From contig NZ_CP084541.1 of the NCBI RefSeq assembly GCF_020410765.1, positions 1,917,001-1,981,000 on the forward strand: a DNA stretch of 64,000 nucleotides, read 5' to 3'. Source of the DNA: Streptomyces marincola. Lineage in GTDB: Bacteria; Actinomycetota; Actinomycetes; Streptomycetales; Streptomycetaceae. Shown here in pieces: positions 17,454 to 27,582 of this stretch. The notes under the pieces were generated by a model. The model saw only the letters and a list, made by a program, of their open reading frames with translations, did not search any database and had not been told where the DNA came from. Position 1 is the stretch's first letter, and every line of letters starts with the position of its first letter. A program made the translations under genes and the position numbers.

Positions 17454-20400
17454 CTACCGGGCGGAGCGGGTGTCGAGTTCGTCGTCGAGGACGTCGAACA
17501 GCTCGTCGGCCGACAGCTCGTCGAGGTCGGCTTCCTCGCCCGCGTCGGGCCGGTGGGCCTCGATCCAGCCGGCCGTCAGCGCGCGCAGCCGGTCGGCGAC
17601 GCGGTTCCAGGCGTCCTGGTCCGGCGTCGCCGACGCCAGCAGGGCCTCAAGCCGGGTCAGTTCCGCGTCGAGCGGCGCGCCCGCAGGGCCGGCCGGGGCC
17701 GCGGCGGCCTGCTCCTCGGCCAGTCGCTCGCCCAGTTCGGCGGCGATCGCGGCGGGCGTCGGGTGGTCGAACACCAGCGTGGCCGGCAGCTTGAGGCCGG
17801 TCGCCGCGCGCAGCCCGTTGCGCAGCTCGACGGCCGTCAGCGAGTCGAAGCCGAGGTCCTTGAACGCCCGGTCGGGCCTGATGGCGTCCGTGCCGTCGTG
17901 CCCGAGGACCGCCGCGACCCGCGTCTGCACCAGTTCGAGCAGCAGCCGGCCGCGTTCTGTGTCGTCGGGCAGCGCAGCGAGCCGCTGCCGCAGCCGCGCC
18001 CCGTCGTCCGCGCCGCCCCCGGCCTGCTCGCCCGGCCTGCGGCGCGGGGCGCGCACCAGGCCGCGCAGCAGCGCGGGCAGGCGGTCGGCGCCACGGGCCC
18101 GCAGCGCCGCCGCGTCCAGCCGGAACGGGGCGAGCGCCGCCTCGCCGGTGCGCAGCGCGTCGTCCAGGAGCGCGAGCCCTTCTTCCTGCGCCAGCGCGGG
18201 CAGGCCCATGCGGCGCATGCGCTCCAGGTCGGCGGCCTCAAGCTCACCGAGCCCGGTGTCGGCCGCCCACAGCCCGAACGCCAGGGACGTCGCGGGCAGG
18301 CCGGACCGGCGGCGGTGCTCCGCGAGCGCGTCGAGGAACACGTTCGCCGCCGCGTAGTTGCCCTGCCCGGCGGCGAGCACGAGCCCGCCGACCGAGGAGA
18401 ACAGCACGAACGCCGACAGGTCGAGGTCGGCCGTCAGCTCGTGCAGGTGCCACGCGCCGTCGACCTTGGGCCGCAGCACCGCGTCGATGCGCTCGGGCGT
18501 CAGGTCGCGGGCCAGGCCGTTCTCCACGACACCGGCCGCGTGCACGACCGCGCCCACCGTGTGCCGTGCCAGCACCTCGGCCAGGGCCGCGCGATCCGCG
18601 ACGTCGCACGCCTCGATCGCGACGTGCGCGCCGTGCGCGGCCAGCTCGGCGCGCAACTCGGCCGCGCCCGCCGCCTTCTCGCCGCTGCGGCTGGTGAGCA
18701 CCAGCCGCCGCACGCCGTGCGCCGTCACCAGGTGCCGGGCGACCAGGGCGCCGAGGCCGCTGGTCCCGCCCGTGATCAGCGTCGTGGCCTCCGGGTCCCA
18801 CGCGGCGCGCTCCCGCACCTCGGCGGCGGGCACGCGGGTCAGCCGCGGGACGAACAACCGGCCGTCGCGGAAGGCGAGTTCAGGCTCGTCGACCAGCGGG
18901 GGGACGGGGTCGCCCTCGGCGAGGTCGAGCAGGACGAAGCGGCCCGGGTTCTCGGCCGCCGCCGCCCGCACCAGGCCCCACACCGGTGCCTGCCGCGGAT
19001 CGGCCGCCTCGTCCCCGACCGCCACGGCGCCCCGGGTGACGACCGCGAGCCGTTCCTCGCCCCCCGCGTCGGCCAGCCACTCCCGCACCCGGTCGAGCAC
19101 GGCGTTCAGGGCGGCGCGCACGGCCGCCGGGGTGTCGCCCTCGGCGCGCGGCACCTCGTACACCACGACGGGCGTGCCCGCCGCGGGCCGCTCCGCGACC
19201 TCGGTCCACGTGAGGCGGAACAGCGACTCGCGGTGCCCGCCGGCCCGCAGCTGGTCGGGGGACACCGGCCGCCCGACCAGGCCGGCGACGGACAGCACCG
19301 GCGCCCCGGTCCCGTCGGTGACCAGCACGTCCCCGCCGCCGTCGGCGTCGCGCGGGGAGAGCCGCACGCGCAGCGCCGAGGCGCCGGGCCGGTGCAGCGT
19401 GACGCCGTTCCACGCGAACGGCAGGTGCGGGACCTCGCCCTCGTCGTCCTGGAGCAGCCCGGCGTGCATCGCCGCGTCGAGGAGCGCCGGGTGCACGCCG
19501 AATCCGGTGGCGTCGGTGTCCTCGGGCAGCGCGACCTCCGCGTACACGGTGCCGTCGGCGGCCCGCCAGGCGGCCCCCAGCCCCTGGAACGCCGGGCCGT
19601 AGTCGTAGCCGCGCGCCAGCAGCCGTTCGTACGCGCCGTCCACGGGGAGCGGCGTCGCGCCCTCGGGCGGCCAGACGGCGGGCGCCTCGGGCGCGGGCGC
19701 GGCGTCCGGGAGGATGGCGCCGGTCGCGTTCCTCACCCAGGTCTCGTCGTCGGTCGACGAGTAGACGCCCAGGGTGCGCCCGCCGGAGCCGTCGGGTCCG
19801 CCGACCACGACGCGGACCGCGACCCCGCCCCGCTCGGGCAGGACCAGCGGGGCTTCGAGGGTCAGTTCCTCGACCGTCGCGCAGCCGACCTGTTCGGCGG
19901 CCCTGAGGGCGAGTTCGACGAGGCCGGTGCCCGGCAGCAGCAGGGTGCCGAGCACGTCGTGGTCGGCGAGCCAGGGCTGGGCGTCGGTGGACAGCCGGCC
20001 GGTGAACACGGCGCCGCCGGTGTCGGGCAGTTCGACGCCCGCGCCGAGCAGCGGGTGGTCGGAGGAATCGCCCCGGCCGGTGCCCGCCGGTGCCGCCCGC
20101 CAGTAGTGCGTGCGCTGGAAGGGGTAGGTGGGCAGGTCCACGCGGCGCGCGCCGCGGCCCGCGAACACCGCGGACCAGTCGACCGGCACCCCGTCGGTGA
20201 ACAGCCTTGCCACCCCGCCGAACACGCTCTCCACCTCGGGGCGGTCGCGGCGCAGGGTGGCGGCGACCGTTCCCTCGACCATCCGTTCCGTCATGGCCGC
20301 GAGGACGCCGTCGGGGCCGATCTCCAGGTAGCGGGTGACGCCCGCGTCGCGCAGCGCCGCCACGTCGTCCGCGAACCGCACGGCCTCCCGCACATGCCCC

Positions 20401-23400
20401 ACCCAGTACTCCGCCGAGCCCACGTCCTTCACCATCCGAATGCGCGGCTCGTGGTAGGTCACGGACTCCGCGACCTTCCGGAACTCCGCCAGCATCGGCT
20501 CCATCAACGGCGAATGGAACGCGTGCGAGACCACAAGCCGCCGCGTCCTGCGCCCCTCGAACCGCGACACCACCTCCGCCACCGCACCCTCATCCCCCGA
20601 CACCACCACGGACGAAGGACCGTTCACCGCACCCAACCCCACCCGATCCCCCAGAAGAGGCGCCACCTCATCCTCCGACGCCTCCACCGCCACCATCGCC
20701 CCACCCGCAGGCAACCCCTGCATCAACCGCCCCCGCTCCACAATCAACCGCACCGCATCGTGAAGCCCCAACACCCCCGCCACATGCGCCGCCGCCACCT
20801 CACCGATCGAATGCCCCACCACAAAGTCCGGCCGCACCCCCCACGACTCCACCAACCGGAACAACGCCACCTCCACCGCGAACACCGCGGGCTGCGTGAA
20901 CTCCGTCCACCCCAACCGCTCCCCATCCCCCCACACCACACCCCGCACCCCGCACCCCAACCCCTCGCACAACCCCACCACCTCATCAAACGCCTCAGCG
21001 AACACCGGAAACGCCTCATACAACTCCCGCCCCATCCCCACCCGCTGACTCCCCTGCCCCGTGAACAAGAACCCCACCTTGCCCCCGGACGACGCCAGCC
21101 CCCGATACGTCTCCCCACCCACCAGCACCGCCCGATGCTCAAGCACCGCACGCCCCGCCACCGCCGAGAACCCCACATCCAACGCACCACGCACCCCCAC
21201 CAACCGGGCGAGGCGCGCGGTCAGTTCGTCGAGTGCGGCGGTGCTGCGGGCCGACACCACGACCGGCGCCACCGGCAGTTCGCGGCGCTCGGCCGGCTCC
21301 GGCGCCTCCTCGGCGGGCGGTGCCTCCTCGACGATGACGTGCGCGTTCGTGCCGCTGATGCCGAAGGAGGACACGCCGGCGCGGCGCGGCCGGTCCCCGC
21401 GCGGCCACTCCCGCGCCTCGCTCAGCAGCCGCACGTTCCCCGCCGACCAGTCCACCTGCGGCGTCGGCTCCTCCACGTGCAGCGTGCGCGGCAGCCGCCC
21501 GTGCCGCATCGCCTCCACCATCTTGATCACGCCCGCGACGCCGGCCGCCGCCTGCGTGTGGCCCATGTTCGACTTGATCGAACCGAGCCACAGCGGCTCC
21601 TCGCGGTCCTGGCCGTAGGTGGCCAGCAGCGCCTGCGCCTCGATCGGGTCGCCCAGCGTCGTGCCCGTGCCGTGCGCCTCCACCGCGTCCACATCCGCCG
21701 GAGACAGGCCCGCGTCGGCCAGCGCCTGCCGGATCACGCGCTGCTGCGAGGGGCCGTTGGGGGCGGTCAGGCCGTTGGAGGCGCCGTCCTGGTTCAACGC
21801 GCTGCCCCGCACCACCGCGAGCACCGGGTGCCCGTTGCGCCGCGCGTCCGACAGCCGCTCCACCAGCAGCACGCCCGCGCCCTCGCCCCAGCCGGTGCCG
21901 TCGGTGGAGGAGGAGAAGGACTTGCAGCGGCCGTCGCGGGACAGGCCGCGCTGCTCGCTGAAGTCGATGAACGTCTGCGGGGTGCCCATGACGGTCACGC
22001 CGCCGACGAGCGCGAGCGAGCACTCGCCGGACCGCAGCGCGCGGGCGGCCCAGTGCACGGCCACGAGCGAGGACGAGCACGCCGTGTCCACCGTGACGGC
22101 CGGGCCTTCGAGGCCCAGCGTGTAGGCGACGCGGCCCGAGACGATGCTGCCGCTGCTGCCGCCCGGGTAGTCGTGGTACATGACGCCGGCGAACACGCCC
22201 GTGGGCGAGCCCTTGAGCGAGGACGGGTCGATCCCGGCCCGCTCAAGCGCCTCCCAGGACACTTCGAGCAGCAGCCGCTGCTGCGGGTCCATGTCGCGGG
22301 CCTCGCGCGGGCTGATGCCGAAGAAGTCCGCGTCGAACTCGGCCGCGTCGTGCAGGAAACCGCCCTCGCGCACATAGCTCTTGCCGGGCTTGCCCGGCTC
22401 CGGGTCGTAGATCGACTCCACGTCCCAACCCCGGTCGCCGGGGAACTCCGAGACCGCGTCGACCCCCTCGTCCACCAGCCGCCACAGCCCCTCGGGCGAG
22501 GTCACCCCGCCCGGATAGCGGCACGCCATCGCCACGATCGCGATCGGCTCGTCGTCGGCCCGCGCCACGGCGGGCGCGGCGGAGGCCGCGTCGATGCCGC
22601 CGGACAGCTCGGCCAGCAGGTGGCGGGCCAGCTCCGCCGGGGTCGGGTAGTCGAACACGAGGGTCGCGGGCAGCCGCAGCCCGGTGGCCCCGCCCAGCAG
22701 GTTGCGCAGCTCGATCGCCGTGAGCGAGTCGAACCCGAGGTCGCGGAAGGCGCGTTCCGGGTCGATCGCGTCGCTTCCCGCGTGCCGCAGCACGGTCGCG
22801 GCCTGCGAGCGGACGAGGCCGAGCACCTCGTCGGCGCGTTCCGACTCGGGCAGCGCGGCCAGCCGCTCCCCGAGGGTGCCTGCCGCCGGGCCCGCGGCGT
22901 CGACGACGCGGCGGGCCCGGCCGCGCGCCAGGCCGCGCAGCAGGGGCGGCGGCGTGCCGAAGGCCGCCGGGTCGAACCGGGCGGGCACGAGCGCGGGTTC
23001 GCCGCCGCCCGTGGCGGCGTCGAGCAGCGCCAGGCCCTCGGCCGGGGTCAGGGCGCGCAGCCCGTCCTGGTCGAGGCCGTCCGCCATCCCGGCGCCGGCC
23101 CACGGCCCCCACGCGAGCGAGAGCGCGGGCAGGCCGAGCGCGTGCCGGTGGCGGGCGAGGGCGTCGAGGAACGCGTTGGCGGCGGCGTAGTTGCCCTGTC
23201 CCGGCGCGCCGAGGACGCCGGCGAGCGAGGCGAACAGCACGAACGCGGTCGGCTCCGTCTCCCGGGTCAGCTCGTGCAGGTGCCAGGCCGCGTCCGCCTT
23301 CGGGCGCAGCACGCGGTCGAGGCGTTCGGGCGTGAGCGCGGAGACGACGCCGTCGTCCAGCACCCCGGCCGCGTGCACGACGCCGCCGATGGAGCGGCCG

Positions 23401-26400
23401 TCGAGCAGCGCGGCGAGCGCGTCGCGGTCGGCCGCGTCGCACGCGGCGACCTCTGCCTCGGCGCCCAGCTCCGCCAACTCTTCGACGAGCGCGGCTGCTT
23501 CGGGCGCCCGCGCGCCGCGCCTGCTGGTCAGCAGCAGGTGCCGCACGCCGTGCGCGGTCACCAGGTGGCGGGCGACGGCCGCGCCGAGCGCGCCGGTGCC
23601 GCCGGTGATCAGGACGGTGCGCCCGGTGTCCCACACGGGGGCCTCCGCGGGCGCGGGCGCGGCGGTCAGGCGCGGCGCCAGGATCTCGCCGCCGGTGACG
23701 CGCAGTTCCGGCTCGCCGGTCGCGAGCAGGTCGCGCGGCTGGACGGGCCCGTCGGCCTCGACGAGGAGGAAACGCCCCGGGTGCTCGCTCGCGGCGGCGC
23801 GCACCAGGCCCGCGACGGCCGCGTGGCCGAGGTCGGAGCCGTCGAGCGCGCCCTCGGTGACCACGACGAGAGTGGTGTCGCCGTCGAGCGCGGCCCGCAC
23901 GGCCGCCAGCGCGCCCGCGGTCGCGGCGCGCACGGCGGCCGGGGTGTCGCCGCTCGTCGGCGGGACGCGGTGGACGGTCACCTCGGCCTCGGCGGGCGGC
24001 TCGGCCGCGCCCGGCGCGGGCCCTTCGGCCGGCACCCAGTCGACGCGGAAGAGGGCGTCGGCGACGCGGGCCGAGGACAGCGCGAGGCCGTCCGCGGTGA
24101 CCGGGCGCAGCGTGAGCGCGCCCACGGACGCGACGGGACGGCCGAGCCCGTCGGTGAGGTCGAGCGAGACGGTGTGCTCGTCGCGCAGGAGCAGGCGGAC
24201 GCGCGCCGCCCCGGCGCCCTCGGCGTGCAGGGTGACGTCCGACCAGGAGAACGGCAGGACGGTGGCGCCCTCGCGCACCAGGTCGAGCGCGTGCAGCGCC
24301 GCGTCGAGCAGCGCGGGGTGCAGGCCGAAGCGCCCGGCCTCGACGCCCTCGGGCAGGGCGATCTCCGCGAACAGCTCGTCGCCGCGCCGCCAGGCCGCGC
24401 GCAGTCCGTGGAACGTCGGCCCGTAGTCGAGCCGCGCGTAGAGCCCGTCCGCGGGGAGCGGTTCCGCGTCGCGCGGCGGCCACGCGGCGGGGGCCTCGCG
24501 CGGCTGCGCGGCCTCGGGAGCGAGCGTTCCCTCGGCGTGCAGGACCCACTCGTTGCCGAACGGGGCGTCGTCGGCGCGCGAGTACACGCGCACCGGCCTG
24601 CGGCCCGAGGGGTCGGGCGCGTCGACGGCGACCTGGATCTGGACGCCCGCCTCGCCGGGGAGGACCAGGGGCGCGCCGAGCGTCAGTTCCTCGACGCGGC
24701 GGCAGCCGACCTGGTCGCCGGCCCGCACGGCCAGTTCCACGTAGGCGGTGCCGGGCAGCAGGACGGAGCCGAGCACGGTGTGGTCGGGCAGCCAGGGGTG
24801 GGTGCCGGTGGACAGCCGCCCGGTGAACACGGCGCCGTCGGAGCCCGGCAGCCGCACCATGGCACCGAGCAGCGGGTGGTCGGGCCGGTCGAGTCCGGCG
24901 GCGGTGACGTCGCCGCTCCTGCCGCTCTTGTCGAGCCAGTAGCGGGCGCGTTGGAACGGGTAGGTCGGCAGGTCGACCCGCCGCGCGTCGCGGCCGGCGA
25001 ACACGCCCGCCCAGTCGACGCGCGCGCCCGCGGCGTGCAGGCGGCCGAGCGCGGCGAGGGCGGCGGCGGCCTCGGGCTCGCGGCGGCGCTGCGCGGGGAC
25101 GAGGACGGCGGTGTCGGCCGACGTGGTGAGGCACTGCCTGGCCATGGCGGTGAGCACCCCGTCGGGGCCGATCTCGACGTACCGGGTGACGCCCTCGGCC
25201 TCAAGCCTGGTCACGGCGGCGGCGAAGCGCACCGCCTCGCGCACGTGCCGCACCCAGTGCTCCGCGGTGGCGACGTCGCCGTCCGCGACGACGGGGACGC
25301 GCGGCTGCGCGTAGGTGACGCTCGCGGCGACGCGGCGGAACGCGTCGAGCATCGGCTCCATGAGCGGCGAGTGGAACGCGTGGGACACCTTGAGCCGGCT
25401 GGTCCTGCGCGCGCCGAGCCGTTCCACGGCGGCGGTGACGGCGTCCTCGGTGCCGGAAAGGACCACGGACGCCGGGCCGTTGACGGCGGCGATGCCGACG
25501 TGCTCCCCGAGCACGGCGGCGGCCTCCTCCTCGGTGGCCTCGACCGCGACCATCGCGCCGCCCGGCGGCAGCGCGCCCATCAGCCGGGCCCGCGCCGAGA
25601 CCAGGCGCGCGGCGTCGGCGAGCGTGAACACCCCGGCGACGTGCGCGGCGGCGAGTTCCCCGATCGAGTGGCCGGCCACGAAGTCGGGCTCCACGCCCCA
25701 GGATTCGAGCAGCCGGGCCAGCGCGACCTCGACCGCGAACAGCGCGGGCTGGGTGAACTCGGTGCGCTCCAGCGCGGCCTTGTCCTCGCCCCACATGACC
25801 TCGCGGACGGCCGGGTCGAGTTCCGCGCACACCTCGTCGAAGGCGCGCGCGAACACGGGGAACGCCGCGTGCAGGTCGCGGCCCATGCCCAGGCGCTGGC
25901 TGCCCTGCCCGGTGAACAGGAACGCGGTCAGCCCCGTCGCGCGCGCGGCCGGGTCGAGCGGCGCGTCGTTCGCGAGCGCGGTCAGCTCTCCGATGACCTC
26001 CTCGCGGTCGCGGCCGACGACGACGGCACGGCGGGCGAGCGCGGCGCGCCCCGTGGCGAGCGAGAAGCCCACGTCGACGGGGTCGAGCGCGGGCGCGGCC
26101 CGCAGCTGGTCGGCCAGTTGGCCCGCCTGGGCGCGCAGCGCGGCCTCGGTCCTGGCGGCCAGCGGCAGCGGCACGGGCACGCCCGCGGCCGGGCGCGGCC
26201 CGGCCGGGGCCTGCGCGTCGTCGCCCGCCTCGGCCTGCTCGATGATCACGTGCGCGTTGGTGCCGCTGACGCCGAACGAGGAGACCGCGGCGCGGCGCGG
26301 GCGGCCGGTCTCGGGCCAGGCCCTCGACTCGGTGAGGAGGCGGACGTTGCCCGCCTCCCAGTCGACCTGCGGCGTGGCCTCGTCGACGTGCAGGGTGCCG

Positions 26401-27575
26401 GGCAGCCGGCCGCGCCTGATGGCCTCGACCATCTTGATGACCCCGGCGACGCCCGCGGCGGCCTGGGTGTGGCCGATGTTCGACTTCACCGAGCCGAGCC
26501 ACAGCGGCTCGGCCCGGTCCTGGCCGTAGGTGGCCAGCAGCGCCTGCGCCTCGATCGGGTCGCCGAGCGAGGTGCCGGTGCCGTGCCCCTCGACGGCGTC
26601 GATGTCGGCGGTGCCGAGCCCGGCGGCGGCGAGCGCCTGCCGGATCACGCGGCGCTGCGAGGGGCCGTTGGGCGCGCTGAAGCCGTTGGAGGCGCCGTCC
26701 TGGTTGACGGCGGAGCCGCGCACGACGGCCAGCACGCGGTGGCCGTTGCGGCGGGCGTCCGACAGCTTCTCCAGCAGCAGGACGCCGGCCCCCTCGCCCC
26801 AGCCGGTGCCGTCGGCGGTGGCGGCGAACGAGCGGCAGCGGCCGTCGGGCGACAGGCCGCGCTGCTCGCTGAACTCGATGAACGTCTCGGGCGTGGCCAT
26901 GACGCTGACGCCGCCCGCCAGGGCGAGCGTGCACTCGCCGGTGCGCAGCGCCTGGGCCGCCCACTGCATGGCCACGAGCGAGGCCGAGCAGGCGGTGTCG
27001 ACGGTGACGGCCGGGCCTTCGAGGCCGAGCGTGTAGGCGACGCGCCCGGAGACCAGGCTGCCGTCGCTGCTGGTGATGCCGTAGTCGTGGTACATCGCGC
27101 CGGCGAACACGCCGGTGCGGCTGCCGCGCAGCGATCCCGGGTCGATGCCGGCCCGTTCCATCGCCTCCCACGTGATTTCGAGCAGGAGCCGCTGCTGGGG
27201 GTCCATGGTCAGCGCCTCGCGCGGGCTGATGCCGAAGAACTCCGGGTCGAACAGGGCGGCTTCGTGCAGGAAGCCGCCGTGCCTGACGTAGCTCTTGCCC
27301 GGCTTGCCCGGCTCCGGGTCGTACAGCGAGCCCATGTCCCAGCCGCGATCGGCGGGGAACGGGCCGATGGCGTCGCGGCCCTCGGCGACCAGCTCCCACA
27401 GGTCCTCGGGCGAGGCGACGCCACCGGGGTAGCGACAGGCCATGCCGATGATCGCGATGGGTTCGGTTGCGGCGTTCGCCGCGGCCCGCAGGCCCGCGGC
27501 CTCCCGCCGCAGCCGCTCGTTCTCCACGAGCGAGCCGCGCAGCGCCTCGACGATCTCCTCGACCTTGGCATCCAC
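17454..27575 (-). CDS. Modular type I PKS, two modules (KS-AT-DH-KR-ACP x2)
   Basis: 3373 residues. N-terminal docking coil VEEIVEALRGSLVENERLRR (4-23). Module a: KS (36-460, Cys196), AT (Ser637 in GHSIG, HAFH; malonyl), DH (His932), KR (LDD, Tyr1463; B-type), ACP (Ser1617). Module b: KS (from about 1678, Cys1833), AT (Ser2256, HAFH; malonyl), DH (His2539), KR (Tyr3074, but VEN in place of LDD near 3016), ACP (Ser3245). The C-terminal tail ends DELFDVLDDELDTRSAR, a docking-type end. Both modules should give double bonds; the geometry of the second is uncertain. The AT of module b is one of three near-identical copies in the cluster. GTG start 27575, 7 bp after the aminopeptidase stop, so translation is probably coupled. 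By docking tails it acts early, after the 1-8911 protein. Confidence 0.95.
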   Translation of the reverse strand: MDAKVEEIVEALRGSLVENERLRREAAGLRAAANAATEPIAIIGMACRYPGGVASPEDLWELVAEGRDAIGPFPADRGWDMGSLYDPEPGKPGKSYVRHGGFLHEAALFDPEFFGISPREALTMDPQQRLLLEITWEAMERAGIDPGSLRGSRTGVFAGAMYHDYGITSSDGSLVSGRVAYTLGLEGPAVTVDTACSASLVAMQWAAQALRTGECTLALAGGVSVMATPETFIEFSEQRGLSPDGRCRSFAATADGTGWGEGAGVLLLEKLSDARRNGHRVLAVVRGSAVNQDGASNGFSAPNGPSQRRVIRQALAAAGLGTADIDAVEGHGTGTSLGDPIEAQALLATYGQDRAEPLWLGSVKSNIGHTQAAAGVAGVIKMVEAIRRGRLPGTLHVDEATPQVDWEAGNVRLLTESRAWPETGRPRRAAVSSFGVSGTNAHVIIEQAEAGDDAQAPAGPRPAAGVPVPLPLAARTEAALRAQAGQLADQLRAAPALDPVDVGFSLATGRAALARRAVVVGRDREEVIGELTALANDAPLDPAARATGLTAFLFTGQGSQRLGMGRDLHAAFPVFARAFDEVCAELDPAVREVMWGEDKAALERTEFTQPALFAVEVALARLLESWGVEPDFVAGHSIGELAAAHVAGVFTLADAARLVSARARLMGALPPGGAMVAVEATEEEAAAVLGEHVGIAAVNGPASVVLSGTEDAVTAAVERLGARRTSRLKVSHAFHSPLMEPMLDAFRRVAASVTYAQPRVPVVADGDVATAEHWVRHVREAVRFAAAVTRLEAEGVTRYVEIGPDGVLTAMARQCLTTSADTAVLVPAQRRREPEAAAALAALGRLHAAGARVDWAGVFAGRDARRVDLPTYPFQRARYWLDKSGRSGDVTAAGLDRPDHPLLGAMVRLPGSDGAVFTGRLSTGTHPWLPDHTVLGSVLLPGTAYVELAVRAGDQVGCRRVEELTLGAPLVLPGEAGVQIQVAVDAPDPSGRRPVRVYSRADDAPFGNEWVLHAEGTLAPEAAQPREAPAAWPPRDAEPLPADGLYARLDYGPTFHGLRAAWRRGDELFAEIALPEGVEAGRFGLHPALLDAALHALDLVREGATVLPFSWSDVTLHAEGAGAARVRLLLRDEHTVSLDLTDGLGRPVASVGALTLRPVTADGLALSSARVADALFRVDWVPAEGPAPGAAEPPAEAEVTVHRVPPTSGDTPAAVRAATAGALAAVRAALDGDTTLVVVTEGALDGSDLGHAAVAGLVRAAASEHPGRFLLVEADGPVQPRDLLATGEPELRVTGGEILAPRLTAAPAPAEAPVWDTGRTVLITGGTGALGAAVARHLVTAHGVRHLLLTSRRGARAPEAAALVEELAELGAEAEVAACDAADRDALAALLDGRSIGGVVHAAGVLDDGVVSALTPERLDRVLRPKADAAWHLHELTRETEPTAFVLFASLAGVLGAPGQGNYAAANAFLDALARHRHALGLPALSLAWGPWAGAGMADGLDQDGLRALTPAEGLALLDAATGGGEPALVPARFDPAAFGTPPPLLRGLARGRARRVVDAAGPAAGTLGERLAALPESERADEVLGLVRSQAATVLRHAGSDAIDPERAFRDLGFDSLTAIELRNLLGGATGLRLPATLVFDYPTPAELARHLLAELSGGIDAASAAPAVARADDEPIAIVAMACRYPGGVTSPEGLWRLVDEGVDAVSEFPGDRGWDVESIYDPEPGKPGKSYVREGGFLHDAAEFDADFFGISPREARDMDPQQRLLLEVSWEALERAGIDPSSLKGSPTGVFAGVMYHDYPGGSSGSIVSGRVAYTLGLEGPAVTVDTACSSSLVAVHWAARALRSGECSLALVGGVTVMGTPQTFIDFSEQRGLSRDGRCKSFSSSTDGTGWGEGAGVLLVERLSDARRNGHPVLAVVRGSALNQDGASNGLTAPNGPSQQRVIRQALADAGLSPADVDAVEAHGTGTTLGDPIEAQALLATYGQDREEPLWLGSIKSNMGHTQAAAGVAGVIKMVEAMRHGRLPRTLHVEEPTPQVDWSAGNVRLLSEAREWPRGDRPRRAGVSSFGISGTNAHVIVEEAPPAEEAPEPAERRELPVAPVVVSARSTAALDELTARLARLVGVRGALDVGFSAVAGRAVLEHRAVLVGGETYRGLASSGGKVGFLFTGQGSQRVGMGRELYEAFPVFAEAFDEVVGLCEGLGCGVRGVVWGDGERLGWTEFTQPAVFAVEVALFRLVESWGVRPDFVVGHSIGEVAAAHVAGVLGLHDAVRLIVERGRLMQGLPAGGAMVAVEASEDEVAPLLGDRVGLGAVNGPSSVVVSGDEGAVAEVVSRFEGRRTRRLVVSHAFHSPLMEPMLAEFRKVAESVTYHEPRIRMVKDVGSAEYWVGHVREAVRFADDVAALRDAGVTRYLEIGPDGVLAAMTERMVEGTVAATLRRDRPEVESVFGGVARLFTDGVPVDWSAVFAGRGARRVDLPTYPFQRTHYWRAAPAGTGRGDSSDHPLLGAGVELPDTGGAVFTGRLSTDAQPWLADHDVLGTLLLPGTGLVELALRAAEQVGCATVEELTLEAPLVLPERGGVAVRVVVGGPDGSGGRTLGVYSSTDDETWVRNATGAILPDAAPAPEAPAVWPPEGATPLPVDGAYERLLARGYDYGPAFQGLGAAWRAADGTVYAEVALPEDTDATGFGVHPALLDAAMHAGLLQDDEGEVPHLPFAWNGVTLHRPGASALRVRLSPRDADGGGDVLVTDGTGAPVLSVAGLVGRPVSPDQLRAGGHRESLFRLTWTEVAERPAAGTPVVVYEVPRAEGDTPAAVRAALNAVLDRVREWLADAGGEERLAVVTRGAVAVGDEAADPRQAPVWGLVRAAAAENPGRFVLLDLAEGDPVPPLVDEPELAFRDGRLFVPRLTRVPAAEVRERAAWDPEATTLITGGTSGLGALVARHLVTAHGVRRLVLTSRSGEKAAGAAELRAELAAHGAHVAIEACDVADRAALAEVLARHTVGAVVHAAGVVENGLARDLTPERIDAVLRPKVDGAWHLHELTADLDLSAFVLFSSVGGLVLAAGQGNYAAANVFLDALAEHRRRSGLPATSLAFGLWAADTGLGELEAADLERMRRMGLPALAQEEGLALLDDALRTGEAALAPFRLDAAALRARGADRLPALLRGLVRAPRRRPGEQAGGGADDGARLRQRLAALPDDTERGRLLLELVQTRVAAVLGHDGTDAIRPDRAFKDLGFDSLTAVELRNGLRAATGLKLPATLVFDHPTPAAIAAELGERLAEEQAAAAPAGPAGAPLDAELTRLEALLASATPDQDAWNRVADRLRALTAGWIEAHRPDAGEEADLDELSADELFDVLDDELDTRSAR
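20330..21203 (-). repeat. Near-identical AT segment, copy 1
   Basis: This stretch of the second AT in the 17454-27575 PKS is almost base-for-base the same as 32155-32990 and 47450-48325. Its coding strand uses G-ending codons such as GGG and TTG, unlike flanking DNA, which prefers C-ending ones. A further block (20120-20265) matches 47245-47390, separated by a diverged patch. Confidence 0.8.
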
Positions 27576-27582
27576 CGTCGTC

